Origin: Janthinobacterium rivuli
GTDB lineage: Bacteria > Pseudomonadota > Gammaproteobacteria > Burkholderiales > Burkholderiaceae_D
Reading direction: 5' to 3'
Length of the DNA stretch: 64,000 bases
Assembly (NCBI RefSeq): GCF_009208735.1
Contig: NZ_WFLJ01000005.1
Span: 1 to 64,000, forward strand
A model generated the notes under the pieces. It saw only the letters and a program-made list of their open reading frames with translations. It was not told the origin of the DNA and did no database searches. A program made the translations under genes and the position numbers. Positions within the stretch are counted from its first letter, which is position 1. Each line of letters starts with the position of its first letter. Positions 9,490 to 18,621 of this stretch are shown piece after piece.

Positions 9490-10113
9490 ATGAATCCGTT
9501 TCGCCGTGCATTTGTCTGTAACGCGCTGGGCATGGCCTGTGCCGCCAGCCTGCTGGGCGCCTGCCGCTCGCCCCATCCGCTGGCACCGGCCGACGACAGC
9601 GCGCCCCTGCACGACTACCTGATCGGACCGGGCGACTCCGTCAACATCATTGTCTGGCGCAACCCGGAAGTGTCGCTGACGGTGGCCGTGCGGCCGGACG
9701 GCAAGATCACCACGCCCCTGGTGGAAGACCTGGAAGCGAGCGGCAAGACCTCGACCCAGCTGGCGCGCGACATCGAGCAAGCCTTGAGCAAGTTCATCCA
9801 GCAGCCCGTGGTGACGGTCATCGTCACCAATTTCTCGGGGCCATATGGCGAGCAGATCCGCGTGATCGGCGAGGCGGCCAAGCCGCAGGCGCTGCCGTAC
9901 CGGCTGGGCATGTCGCTGATGGACGTGCTCATCGCCGTGGGCGGCATCACCGATTTCGCGGCCGGCAACAAGGCCAGCATCATCCGCAGGCGCGAAGGCA
10001 ACCAGCAGCAGCTGCGCGTGCGCCTGGACGACCTGCTCAAGAATGGCGATATTTCCGCCAACGTCATGATGCGTCCGGGCGACGTGCTGCTGATACCGGA
10101 GAGCTTCTTTTAA
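9490..10113 (+). CDS. XrtA polysaccharide export lipoprotein (Wza/EpsA type, TIGR03027-like)
   Basis: Outer-membrane polysaccharide export protein of 207 residues. The signal peptide ends in a lipobox (SLLGAC), followed by the Poly_export domain (DYLIGPGDSVNIIVWRNPE) and a SLBB-like ligand-binding region (GEAAKPQALPYR ... DVLIAVGGITDFA). It should form the exit channel for the EPS with the co-polymerase and kinase encoded divergently. In many XrtA loci this gene is co-directional with the chain-length gene. Here the two are divergent, which separates their promoters. Confidence 0.92.
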   Translation: MNPFRRAFVCNALGMACAASLLGACRSPHPLAPADDSAPLHDYLIGPGDSVNIIVWRNPEVSLTVAVRPDGKITTPLVEDLEASGKTSTQLARDIEQALSKFIQQPVVTVIVTNFSGPYGEQIRVIGEAAKPQALPYRLGMSLMDVLIAVGGITDFAAGNKASIIRRREGNQQQLRVRLDDLLKNGDISANVMMRPGDVLLIPESFF

Positions 10114-10314
10114 TAACTATCTCAACAATATCAAAACAGCACTTATATTTGTCATTTTGTACTTCCAGGCAAATTTAATCATGTAATTTTGCTATGAAAT
10201 AGCGTATTTCTTTTGTTTTTTTTTGTCTGGCGTGGGAACTTCTCCAGTTTTTGTCTTGTCACAAGGCATTGGCTTCAGTCCGTCTCGACGGCTGCCGATG
10301 AACGTGAGGACAAG
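10114..10314. other. A/T-rich leader region before the acyltransferase gene
   Basis: These 201 bases are much richer in A/T than their surroundings, with a T-run near 10208-10225. The composition suggests a promoter for the acyltransferase gene, but no element matches a consensus with proper spacing. A TGCTATGAA extended -10-like string at 10190-10198 is the best candidate and has no matching -35. No terminator hairpin was seen after the export gene. Confidence 0.35.
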
Positions 10315-11061
10315 ATGAGCTTTGACGATGAACCCATTATTTCCTTCGACACGCCGGGCAATTTCAGTGACCTGGTGGTGGGCGAGGGGCAGATCGACCC
10401 GGCCATGGAGCACGAGCTCGACCTGCAGCGCTTTCATATCCGCATGGCCAATTCGCGTGGCCGGCGCGAAGCGGCCAGTTTGCTGATCCGCAAGATGTAC
10501 GGTTGGCGCGGCTATGCCGTCGATCCCGGCATCGCGCATGCCCTGAATAAAATCACGCTGTTCGCGGAAACGGCCGGCACCACCGTCGGCACCATGACCC
10601 TGTGCCTCGACAATGACGAGACGGGCTTGCCTGCCGATGAGAATTTCCGCGACAAGCTCGACATCCTGCGCACGGAGGGCCGGCGCCTGTGCGAACCGTC
10701 GCGCCTGGCCATCGACAAGGGCGTGAGCAAGCGCGTGTTCGCGGCGCTGATTCATATTTCTTATATCTACGCCCACAATATTCACGGCTTTACGGATTAC
10801 GTGATCGAAGTCAACCCGCGCCATGTGGTGTTTTACAAGCGCATGCTGGGTTTCAAGGACTTCGGCGGCGAGCGCGAGTGCACGCGCGTGGGGGCGCCGG
10901 CCGTGCTGCTGCGGCTGGACCTCGATTACATGGGGGCCCAGATCCGCAAATACGGTGGCCTGATGGAACAGCATGGGGGTGAACGGTCGTTTTACCCCTT
11001 TTTTTTTCCGACATGGGATGAGCCCGGCATTACCGACAGGCTGAGGCAGGGGCGCAACTGA
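10315..11061 (+). CDS. PEP-CTERM/exosortase-associated acyltransferase (FeeM-like N-acyl amino acid synthase)
   Basis: A 248-residue GNAT-fold protein resembling TIGR03694 and the N-acyl amino acid synthase FeeM, which moves a fatty acyl group from acyl-ACP to an amino acid. Diagnostic stretches are RKMYGWRGYAV, GTMTLCLDN, EPSRLAID and VNPRHVVFYKRMLGF, the last matching the acyl-transfer core. I chose the ATG at 10315 because GAGGA lies 5 bases upstream; the frame is open to 10213 without a ribosome site. It probably makes a lipid-linked signal or surfactant, or acylates an EPS component. The product is not predictable from sequence. Confidence 0.85.
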   Translation: MSFDDEPIISFDTPGNFSDLVVGEGQIDPAMEHELDLQRFHIRMANSRGRREAASLLIRKMYGWRGYAVDPGIAHALNKITLFAETAGTTVGTMTLCLDNDETGLPADENFRDKLDILRTEGRRLCEPSRLAIDKGVSKRVFAALIHISYIYAHNIHGFTDYVIEVNPRHVVFYKRMLGFKDFGGERECTRVGAPAVLLRLDLDYMGAQIRKYGGLMEQHGGERSFYPFFFPTWDEPGITDRLRQGRN

Positions 11062-11062
11062 T

Positions 11063-11827
11063 TCATTTGTTTTTCAGCAAAATCGCCTGCATGTGGCTGC
11101 CTGGAATCGCGTAGGTGATGCCGCTGGGCGCGCTGATGGCCGCCTCCTTGAGGCCCTTGACGTACACCATGTTGACGATGCCGTAGACGAGACCGGTCTC
11201 GGGATCGAACAAGGGGCTGCCGCTGCTGCCCGGATACGCGGTCGCGTCCAGCTGGAACACGGTGTATGGCGCCTTTTGCAGCTGTGCCAGGCGGCGGGGG
11301 TCGAGCCGTTGCGCGTTTTCGCTGGGCATGACCACCGGTGTCAGCGATGACACCGTGGCGCGGTGCGTGACGTGGTGCAAGCCGAGCAAGGTGCCCAGCG
11401 GAAACCCCGTAAAGGCCATGGCCTGGCCTTCGCGCACCGTGGCCGCATCGCCCAGCGCCAGGGCGGGCAGGGGTGCGCCCGTCAGGCGCAGCAGGGCCAG
11501 GTCGTGTTCCGCGTCCACCGCCTGGACTTTGGCGGGGCGAAATTGCGCCGCCTCGCCCTGGCCCGTGAGTATGCCGATGACTTCATTCGGATTGGCGTCG
11601 AGCAGTTTCTGGATCACATGGGCGCAGGTCAGCACGCTCAAGCCGTCGCCCGTCACGAACCCCGTGCCGATGAAGTTCATCGGCGGCGTGCGCGTCTTTT
11701 GCAGGCTGCCCACGCCGACGATCGACGGTTTCACGCGCGCGATGGTTTGCGCCAGCGGCGCATCGGCGCGGCAAGGCGCGCTGGCCAGGGCCAGGCAAAA
11801 CAACAGGAGGGAAGACAAGGCTTTCAT
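11063..11827 (-). CDS. Secreted trypsin-like serine protease in the EPS locus
   Basis: A 254-residue protein with a Sec signal peptide (MKALSSLLLFCLALASAPCRA) and a chymotrypsin-fold protease domain. The catalytic triad is visible: His70 in LTCAHV, Asp109 in AEHDLALL and Ser202 in YPGSSGSPLF. There is no PDZ domain, so it is not a canonical DegP or DegS. Its start overlaps the O-ligase stop (ATGA), tying it to the prsT operon. It may process an exported or PEP-CTERM protein, or be regulatory. The substrate is unknown. Confidence 0.88.
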   Translation of the reverse strand: MKALSSLLLFCLALASAPCRADAPLAQTIARVKPSIVGVGSLQKTRTPPMNFIGTGFVTGDGLSVLTCAHVIQKLLDANPNEVIGILTGQGEAAQFRPAKVQAVDAEHDLALLRLTGAPLPALALGDAATVREGQAMAFTGFPLGTLLGLHHVTHRATVSSLTPVVMPSENAQRLDPRRLAQLQKAPYTVFQLDATAYPGSSGSPLFDPETGLVYGIVNMVYVKGLKEAAISAPSGITYAIPGSHMQAILLKNK

Positions 11828-14310
11828 GGCGGCGCGCTTTCAAGGGACGAAGATCGTGGGGAGAGGGGCGGTTGCAGCAGCGCACACAGCAGCATCAGAT
11901 AGCACAGCAGGGCGATGCGCGGCACGTCGAGCAGGCTGTCGAACAGGCCGACGACGAGAAAACCCAGCAGGGCGGCGGCGCAGGCCAGCGCGCCCGTGTC
12001 GCCGCGCGCGGCGCGGCGCAACAGGCGCTGGCCGGCCAGGGTCAGCAAGGCCAGCATGGACAATGCGCCGCACCAGCCCGTTTCGACCAGCAAATGCAAG
12101 GCCAGGCTCTTGATATGCCATGGCAAGTGATGATGGTCGCTGCTGAAGAACCAGTAATTATTGGCCTGCGTAAAGCGCCCGTTGGCGATCATTTCCCTGC
12201 CGCCGGGCGCGCGCAGGCTCAGGTTGTCGACCTCGATCACGGACGAGGTGGCCGTGCCGCTGGCCGCCAGTTCCAGCTGCACGGGCGCACGCAGCAGCCA
12301 GGCGCCCCCGCCCAGGCCGCCACTGTCGAAGGGGACGTCATAGTGTTGCCACGCGCCGGCCTGCATGCCGGGCGGCGCAGGGCGCAGGCGCAGGGGGACA
12401 TGGACGCAGTTTTGTGCATACAGTAATTGTCTCTGGCACAAGCGCACCTGCAGCACGGGCATGGGGCCGCTTCTACGCGCGTCGAGCGACAGCGTGTAGC
12501 GCGTGGCGGCATGCACGGGCAGGCGTTGCAGCAGCCGCAACAGTTCGCCATAGCCGGCGCTGTAGCCGGGACTGGCCAGACGCACATAGCGGTTTGCCCC
12601 TTCCTCGGCATACGCGATGCTGGCCGGCACCTCGCGCTGGGGATTGTGCCAATAATAGGTGGCGGGAAAGCTGCCGATACCCATGCCGAACAGGCGATTG
12701 CCCGCGTCGGACGGCTGCATGGCCAGCGCCTGCCGCCAGTGGCGCAAGCGGCCTTGCATATCGAATGCTGTGGTGGAGAAACGTTCGGTGGCGTAATAGC
12801 TGGCCGAGACGGGGATGGCCAGCAGCAGCAGGACGCTGGCCGCGCCAGCGATGCTCAGGCTGGCCCGATCCAGCCGCCACAGCGGTGGGCGCAAGCGTCC
12901 GTTGCACAGCATCAGCATCGCCAGCAGCACGACCAGGCCGGCCGACAGCAGGGCTGGTGGTCCCGCCCGGTGCCAGACTATCCAGGCGAGATTGCACGCC
13001 AGCATGGTCCACGCCATCATCGCCAGGCCCAGCCTGGCCGGCCCGTTGTCGGCGCTGCCGCCCGGCCACAGGGGGCCGGGCAGCAGCACGGTCGCCATCA
13101 GCACGGCGGCCAGCAGGAACAGGAAATACGGGCCTTTCAGCCAGCCGGCGCCCTGCGGGCCAGCCGCTTCCGGCCACCAGGCTGCCAGCAAACCCTGCAG
13201 ACACAGCGCGCACAGCAGGCTGGCCGGCGCCAGGCGCCACGGCAAGGGCCGCGCGGCCAGCACGAAGCTGGCCGCGAGCAGGACGACGGCGGCGAGCAAG
13301 CCCCGGTAGCCGGCCAGGCCGAACATGTATACAAGCAGGACGGTGCCCAGGCCGGTCAGCAGCAGCCACAGCAACAGTTTGCGTCCGGGCGGTTGGCCGG
13401 GCCCATGTTGTGCCGTGTCGGGTGCCGTCCGCCAGGCTTGCCACAAGGCCAGCGGCATGGCCGCCGCCAGGGCCGCGTACAAGCCCCGCGAAAAAGTGGT
13501 CAACGCCGCGTGCAGGGCCAGGGCCAGCAGCAGCAAGGCCAGCGCCGCCTGCCAGCGGCTGCGCGCGCGCGCCAGCCACAGGCCGGCAAACGGCAAGCTC
13601 AGGGCCAGGTAGCCGTCCAGCGCGGCGCCACCCGTGTGCATGGCGGAAAACGGCGCCGTGATGCGGTAGTCGCTGGACAGGTTCAGCAGACCTGGAAACA
13701 CGGCCCGTTCCCACAGCGCGAACAGCGACACCATGGCCAGTCCCGTCAGCATGCCGGGCAGCGCGTAGCGGCGCAAGGCGGGAGGATCCGCGTCGCGCAG
13801 CAGCAGCGGCAGCAGCAGCATGCTCCAGGCCCAGGCCTTGCCCAGCCGCAAGCTGTTGTAGGGGCTCAGGTAGTTATCCCAGGCATTCAGGTCCAGGGGC
13901 GCCAGCGGCAGAACGCCGCGCAGTAGCGCCGCCAGCCAGGCCAGGCTGCACAGCAGCAGGCAGGCGCGGGCGCCGGGCGAGAGCCGCGCCGCCGCCGGCC
14001 GGGCGGGTCCGCCCAGGCGCCAGTAACCGCAGGCCAGCGTCAGCAACAGCAGCACGTCGATTTCTTCGAGGAAGAACCAGCCCGTCCACGGCGCCAGGTC
14101 CAGCACGGGCAGCAGGGCCGGTACGCAGAACAGCCAGCAGGCGGGACGCCAGCACAGCAGCAGGAAATACGCGGGCAGCAGGACGGCAAACAGCAGGCTG
14201 GGCCAGCCGTGGCCCAGCGGATACTGGCGCAGGGCCAGCACGCAGGCCGCGCCCGCCAGCAGGGCCAGGGGCCGCGCCGCCAGGCCGGGCATGGCCGCTT
14301 GCACAGCCAT
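11824..14310 (-). CDS. O-antigen ligase/polymerase-like membrane protein with large periplasmic insert
   Basis: An 828-residue polytopic membrane protein. About ten hydrophobic segments fill residues 1-480, then a soluble stretch of about 250 residues, then C-terminal TM segments (HLLVETGWCGALSMLALLTL). The soluble part includes FSTTAFDMQGRLRHWRQALA and FGMGIGSFPATYYW, the Wzy_C/O-ligase region, followed by a beta-rich segment with SLDARRSGPMPVLQVRLC that looks like a carbohydrate-binding fold. It is much longer than the usual 400-450 residues. It probably polymerises or ligates the EPS. It lies 3 bases after prsT. Confidence 0.8.
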   Translation of the reverse strand: MAVQAAMPGLAARPLALLAGAACVLALRQYPLGHGWPSLLFAVLLPAYFLLLCWRPACWLFCVPALLPVLDLAPWTGWFFLEEIDVLLLLTLACGYWRLGGPARPAAARLSPGARACLLLCSLAWLAALLRGVLPLAPLDLNAWDNYLSPYNSLRLGKAWAWSMLLLPLLLRDADPPALRRYALPGMLTGLAMVSLFALWERAVFPGLLNLSSDYRITAPFSAMHTGGAALDGYLALSLPFAGLWLARARSRWQAALALLLLALALHAALTTFSRGLYAALAAAMPLALWQAWRTAPDTAQHGPGQPPGRKLLLWLLLTGLGTVLLVYMFGLAGYRGLLAAVVLLAASFVLAARPLPWRLAPASLLCALCLQGLLAAWWPEAAGPQGAGWLKGPYFLFLLAAVLMATVLLPGPLWPGGSADNGPARLGLAMMAWTMLACNLAWIVWHRAGPPALLSAGLVVLLAMLMLCNGRLRPPLWRLDRASLSIAGAASVLLLLAIPVSASYYATERFSTTAFDMQGRLRHWRQALAMQPSDAGNRLFGMGIGSFPATYYWHNPQREVPASIAYAEEGANRYVRLASPGYSAGYGELLRLLQRLPVHAATRYTLSLDARRSGPMPVLQVRLCQRQLLYAQNCVHVPLRLRPAPPGMQAGAWQHYDVPFDSGGLGGGAWLLRAPVQLELAASGTATSSVIEVDNLSLRAPGGREMIANGRFTQANNYWFFSSDHHHLPWHIKSLALHLLVETGWCGALSMLALLTLAGQRLLRRAARGDTGALACAAALLGFLVVGLFDSLLDVPRIALLCYLMLLCALLQPPLSPRSSSLESAPP

Positions 14311-14313
14311 GTC

Positions 14314-17097
14314 CTACAACTGGGTCAGCAAGGCTTGCGCCGCGGCCCGCTGCGGGAAGTCCTTGTTGGCGGCAAGCAGTTGTTCCAGCTGCTTGCGCGC
14401 GCCGCCCTTGTCGCCCGATTTCGCCAGCGCCGCACCCAGGTGGTACTGCACTTCGGGCGACGTCGGCGCCAGCCCCGCCGCCTTGCGCAGCAGGGCCGTG
14501 GCGCGTTTGACGTCGCCTTGCTCCAGGGCGATCCAGCCCACGGTGTCGAGCACGGCGGGATTGTCGGGCGCCAGCTTGAGCGCCTGCTCGGCCGTGGCCA
14601 GCGCGCGCGGATCTTTTTCCTGCTGATAGGCCCAGGCCAGGTCATTCAAGGCCACCACGTTGCCCCCATCCTTGGCGACGACATACTGGAAGTGCTCGAT
14701 GGCTGCGCGGTATTGTTTCGCCGCCAGCCGGGTGCCGGCCAGGTAGGTGCGCGTCGACAAGTCTTCCGGATGATCTTTCAGCCAGGTGGCCATGCGCGCA
14801 TCGGCTTCGCGTTCCTGTCCCGACGCCTGCAAGGCGAGGTACAGCTGTACCTGCAACGGGCCGATGGGGCTGATGCCAAAGGCCTGCTGGTACAGCTTGA
14901 CGGCTTGCTGCGGCAGCTTTTGCTCCATCAGCACGTCACCCTCGAGCTTGTAGCCGGCCGCCACCTTGGGCTGCTGTTCCTGCACTTGCCGCGCCACGGC
15001 CAGCGCCTCGCGCTGGCGATTCAGGTTCAGCAGCAGGGCCACTTCCACCACGCGCGCTTCGAGCAGGCCCGGGTCAAGCGCTTGCGCCCGCTTGACGGCT
15101 TGCAGCGCATGGGCATGGTCGCCCAGCGCCAGGTGCAGGCTGGCGATGCGCATCTGCAAGGGCGCGGACGTGGTTTGCAGGCTGGCCAGCTTGGTGTAGC
15201 TGTCGAGCGCGGCCGGCGCCTGGCCGGCACTGTATTCCACCTGGGCGCGCAGGGCCAGCGCATCGGCGTCGCCCGGATGGCCCGTCTGCAGGGTGCGCGC
15301 CAGTTCCAGCGCCTTGTCGGGCGCGCCCGTCTTCAGGTAAAAGTTACTCAGCAGCAGGGCTGGCGCGACGGCGTCGGGATTGTCGCGTTGGGCCCGCTCG
15401 AGCCAGCGCCGTGCCTCGTCGGTCTTGCCCTCCGACGCAGCCAGCTTGGCCAGCGCCGCGCACAGGTCGGCATTTTTCGGCGCCTTCGCCAACGCCCGCT
15501 CGAAGCGTTGCTTCGCCTGTTCCGGCTTTTTCTCGGCCAGGTCGATCTGCGCCAGGTTGTTCAGGGCCGGCAGATAGACGGGGTCCATGCTCAGGGCTTG
15601 CTCGAAGCTGGCGCGCGCGGCCGGCAAGTCGCGCAAGGACAGGTAGACGCCGCCTTTCAGGTTCAGCAGCAAGGGATTCGTGCCTTTCTGCTGTTGCTCC
15701 ATCATCTTGACGGTGGCCAGGGCCTTGTCGTTCTGCTTGTTGCGCAGCAAGGTCATCACCAGCATGGTGCCCGCTTGCGGCGTGCTCTTGTCGAGCATGC
15801 TGGCGCGTTCCAGTTCGCTGATGGCGCGGCCGTTCTCGCCCTGGCCCAGGCGGCTGATGCCCAGGGCCGCATGCAGTTTGGCCGTGTCCGGCGCCAGCGT
15901 GCTGGCCTTTTCGAAATACGCCGTCGCCTTGTCGTACTGGCGCGCGCGCAAGTGGGCTTCGCCGGCCAGCGACAGCAATTCCACGTCGTCGGGAAAGGCG
16001 GCCAGCACGGGCAGCAGCAAGTCGATGGCCGCGTCGGTCTTGTTGCGCATTAATTCGATCGACGTCATCATCTTGATGGCGTACAGATGTTTGGGATACA
16101 CGGCCAGGAAGCGCCGCAGGTAGCTTTCGGCCTGGGGAGGCGAGCCGAGCGCCAGTTGCACGGCGCCGGCCAGCAGGATGGACGGCATGTGATCGGGTGC
16201 CGCCTTGAGCACCAGCTGCAAGCCTTGCAAAGCCGCCTTGTTCTTGCCCTGACGAAAATCTAGCAAGGCTTGGGCTTGCAGCAAGCCCAGGCTATTGGGC
16301 GCCGTCTTGCGCGCCGTGGCCAGCTGGGCCGCCGCTTCCATGTAGCGGTTTTCCACGATGTCGAGGTTGGCCAGGTCGATATGCGCCTGGGTATTGTCCG
16401 GCTTTATTTTCAGGATCTGCAGGTAGGCGCGCCGCGCCGCGTCGTTCTTGCCTTGCAGACGCAGCAGGTCGCCCTGCAGGCGCAAGGCGTCGAGGTTGGC
16501 AGGCGCGCTTTTCAAGGCTTGCGCCAGCAGCAGCTCGGCCGTCGTCACTTGCTGCTCCAGCGCCGCCAGCCGCGCCAGGCCCAGCAAGGCCTCGACCTGG
16601 TCGGGATGGGCTTCCAGCAAGCGCGCGTACAGGGCGCGCGCCTCGTCCTTGCGCTCCAGGGCCAGCAGGGCGTCGCCGCGCAGGACCAGCACGCTGGCGG
16701 GCAGCGCCGCATCGTCGGCGATCTCGGCCAGTACCTTGTCGAACTGGCCCAGCATCAGCCAGGCCTTGCCCAGCAGTGGCATCACTTGCTGCGGCGCCGA
16801 TCCCAAGGACTTTGCCTTGCGCAATTCTTTCTCGGCAGATAGCCCTTCGCCCGTGTCGATATAGATACTGCCCAGCAGCAAGCGCGCGGCCGCGTTGTCC
16901 GGTTCCTTTTGCAGCAGGTTCTTCAACTGGATGATGGCGGCGCGCGCCTCGCCTTTCTGACGGTATTGCTGCGCGTCGGCCAGGAGGGTGTCGCTGCTCT
17001 GCGTGCCGTGGCAAGCCGTCAGCAGGGGCAGCAGCAAGGTGCAGCACAGCGCGGCGGCCGGCAGGCCAGGGAAAGGGCGGGGCAGGGAACGGGCCAT
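14314..17097 (-). CDS. prsT: PEP-CTERM system TPR-repeat lipoprotein PrsT
   Basis: A 927-residue lipoprotein with signal peptide and lipobox (LLLPLLTAC), followed by tetratricopeptide repeats almost to the C-terminus (for example AELLLAQALKSAPANLDALR). The length and repeat make-up match TIGR02917 PrsT, a marker of XrtA/PEP-CTERM species. It is thought to act as a periplasmic scaffold in EPS or PEP-CTERM protein handling. I chose the ATG at 17097 because GGAGA lies just upstream and it begins the signal peptide; the open frame to 17184 adds 29 unlikely residues. It is the first gene of an operon with the O-ligase and protease. Confidence 0.93.
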   Translation of the reverse strand: MARSLPRPFPGLPAAALCCTLLLPLLTACHGTQSSDTLLADAQQYRQKGEARAAIIQLKNLLQKEPDNAAARLLLGSIYIDTGEGLSAEKELRKAKSLGSAPQQVMPLLGKAWLMLGQFDKVLAEIADDAALPASVLVLRGDALLALERKDEARALYARLLEAHPDQVEALLGLARLAALEQQVTTAELLLAQALKSAPANLDALRLQGDLLRLQGKNDAARRAYLQILKIKPDNTQAHIDLANLDIVENRYMEAAAQLATARKTAPNSLGLLQAQALLDFRQGKNKAALQGLQLVLKAAPDHMPSILLAGAVQLALGSPPQAESYLRRFLAVYPKHLYAIKMMTSIELMRNKTDAAIDLLLPVLAAFPDDVELLSLAGEAHLRARQYDKATAYFEKASTLAPDTAKLHAALGISRLGQGENGRAISELERASMLDKSTPQAGTMLVMTLLRNKQNDKALATVKMMEQQQKGTNPLLLNLKGGVYLSLRDLPAARASFEQALSMDPVYLPALNNLAQIDLAEKKPEQAKQRFERALAKAPKNADLCAALAKLAASEGKTDEARRWLERAQRDNPDAVAPALLLSNFYLKTGAPDKALELARTLQTGHPGDADALALRAQVEYSAGQAPAALDSYTKLASLQTTSAPLQMRIASLHLALGDHAHALQAVKRAQALDPGLLEARVVEVALLLNLNRQREALAVARQVQEQQPKVAAGYKLEGDVLMEQKLPQQAVKLYQQAFGISPIGPLQVQLYLALQASGQEREADARMATWLKDHPEDLSTRTYLAGTRLAAKQYRAAIEHFQYVVAKDGGNVVALNDLAWAYQQEKDPRALATAEQALKLAPDNPAVLDTVGWIALEQGDVKRATALLRKAAGLAPTSPEVQYHLGAALAKSGDKGGARKQLEQLLAANKDFPQRAAAQALLTQL

Positions 17098-17316
17098 GGA
17101 AGTCTCCGGTAGCGACGTGCATGAGGGATCGGCATGGCCTAGCTTAAAAAGATGGCCGCCGGTCTCCTTGATTGCGCTCAACAAGCCGCCGATTGTCCGC
17201 GCGCATGCCGGCCGCCACCCCGTGTTTCTTGTTCCCGCTCAAGAATGGCCTGATCGGCAACCGTAGACTTTCCCGGACGGCGATGCTCGGGCCGCAACCC
17301 TTCGGAGCGCATGCAT

Positions 17317-18621
17317 ATGGACAGCAAGGTGGATAGCAAGACGGACGTGGTAGCGGTGGTGGGACTCGGTTATGTGGGCTTGCAGCTGGCCGTGGCGTTC
17401 GGCATGCGCCAGCGCACGATCGGCTTTGACTTGTCGGCCCGCAAGGTGGACAGTTACCGGCGCCACATCGATCCGACGGGTGAAGTCAGCCATGAACAGT
17501 TGCTGGCGGCGCAATGGCTGAGCGTGGGCTGCGATCCGGCCGAGCTGCAACTGGCCGATTTCATCGTCGTGGCCGTGCCCACGCCCGTCGACAGCGCGCA
17601 CAATCCCGATTTCTCGGCCCTGGCCGGCGCCAGCGCGGCCGTCGGCCGCCACATGCGGCGCGGCGCCATCGTCATCTATGAATCGACTGTGTATCCGGGC
17701 GCCACCGAGGAAATCTGCATCCCCATCCTGGAACAGCATTCGGGCCTGCGCTGGAAGGAAGACTTTCATGTGGGCTTTTCGCCCGAGCGCATCAACCCCG
17801 GCGACCGCGACCACACCCTGCACAGCATCCGCAAGGTGGTCTCGGGCGACGACGACGCCACCCTGGACAAGGTGGCCGCCCTGTACGAAGGCGTGGTCGA
17901 GGCCGGCGTGCACCGGGCCTCGAGCATCCGCGTGGCCGAGGCGGCCAAGGTGATCGAAAACACGCAGCGCGACCTGAACATCGCGCTGATGAACGAGCTG
18001 GCCATCATCTTCGATCGCATCGGCATCGACACCCTGGAAGTGCTGCAGGCGGCGGGCACGAAATGGAATTTCCTGCCATTCCGTCCCGGGCTGGTGGGCG
18101 GGCACTGCATCGGCGTCGACCCCTATTATTTAACGCACAAGGCGGAAATGCTGGGCTACCACCCGCACGTGATCCTGGCCGGGCGCCGCATCAATGACGG
18201 CATGGCCAAGTTCGTGGCGGAAAAGACCATCAAGGAAATGGTGCGGGCAGGCTTCAAATTGAAAGGGGCGCACGTGAACGTGCTGGGCCTGACCTTCAAG
18301 GAGAATTGCCCGGACCTGCGCAACTCGAAGGTGGTCGACATGATCCACGAGCTGCAATCGTACGGCGTGCAGGTGCACGTGCACGATCCAGTCGCCGATG
18401 GCCGCGAAGCGCTGGAAGAATACGGTTTATCGCTGGAAACCTGGGAACAGCTGCCGCGCGCCGAGGCCATCATCAGCGCCGTCTCGCACCAGGCCCTGCT
18501 GGCCCGCCCGCTGGCCGATTTCCAGGCCAAGGTGCTGGAGAACGGCTGCTTCATCGACATCAAATCGCACTTCGATCCCCGTCCGCTCGAAGATGGCGGC
18601 TTGCACGTGTGGCGGCTGTGA
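17317..18621 (+). CDS. tviB: UDP-N-acetyl-D-glucosamine 6-dehydrogenase (TviB/WbpO-like)
   Basis: Cytoplasmic NAD-dependent dehydrogenase that oxidises C6 of UDP-GlcNAc (or UDP-GalNAc) to the uronic acid, the first step toward a UDP-GalNAcA-type precursor. It has the Rossmann motif [15 protein letters not shown], the active-site cysteine in [20 protein letters not shown], and the C-terminal domain motif [16 protein letters not shown]. The ATG at 17317 has GGAG 9 bases upstream. An in-frame ATG at 17311 lies only 3 bases after that GGAG and adds two residues. It overlaps the next gene by one base (TGATG). Confidence 0.93.
   Translation: MDSKVDSKTDVVAVVGLGYVGLQLAVAFGMRQRTIGFDLSARKVDSYRRHIDPTGEVSHEQLLAAQWLSVGCDPAELQLADFIVVAVPTPVDSAHNPDFSALAGASAAVGRHMRRGAIVIYESTVYPGATEEICIPILEQHSGLRWKEDFHVGFSPERINPGDRDHTLHSIRKVVSGDDDATLDKVAALYEGVVEAGVHRASSIRVAEAAKVIENTQRDLNIALMNELAIIFDRIGIDTLEVLQAAGTKWNFLPFRPGLVGGHCIGVDPYYLTHKAEMLGYHPHVILAGRRINDGMAKFVAEKTIKEMVRAGFKLKGAHVNVLGLTFKENCPDLRNSKVVDMIHELQSYGVQVHVHDPVADGREALEEYGLSLETWEQLPRAEAIISAVSHQALLARPLADFQAKVLENGCFIDIKSHFDPRPLEDGGLHVWRL

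Noticed and set aside
14209-16053. Long open frame antisense to prsT
   Set aside because: Gln/Arg-rich shadow frame of a GC-rich repeat gene; no domain, and the opposite strand is clearly prsT.
17098-17310. Possible sigma-54 site upstream of prsT (GG-N10-GC spacing)
   Set aside because: Only the invariant GG and GC match; the rest differs too much from the -24/-12 consensus.
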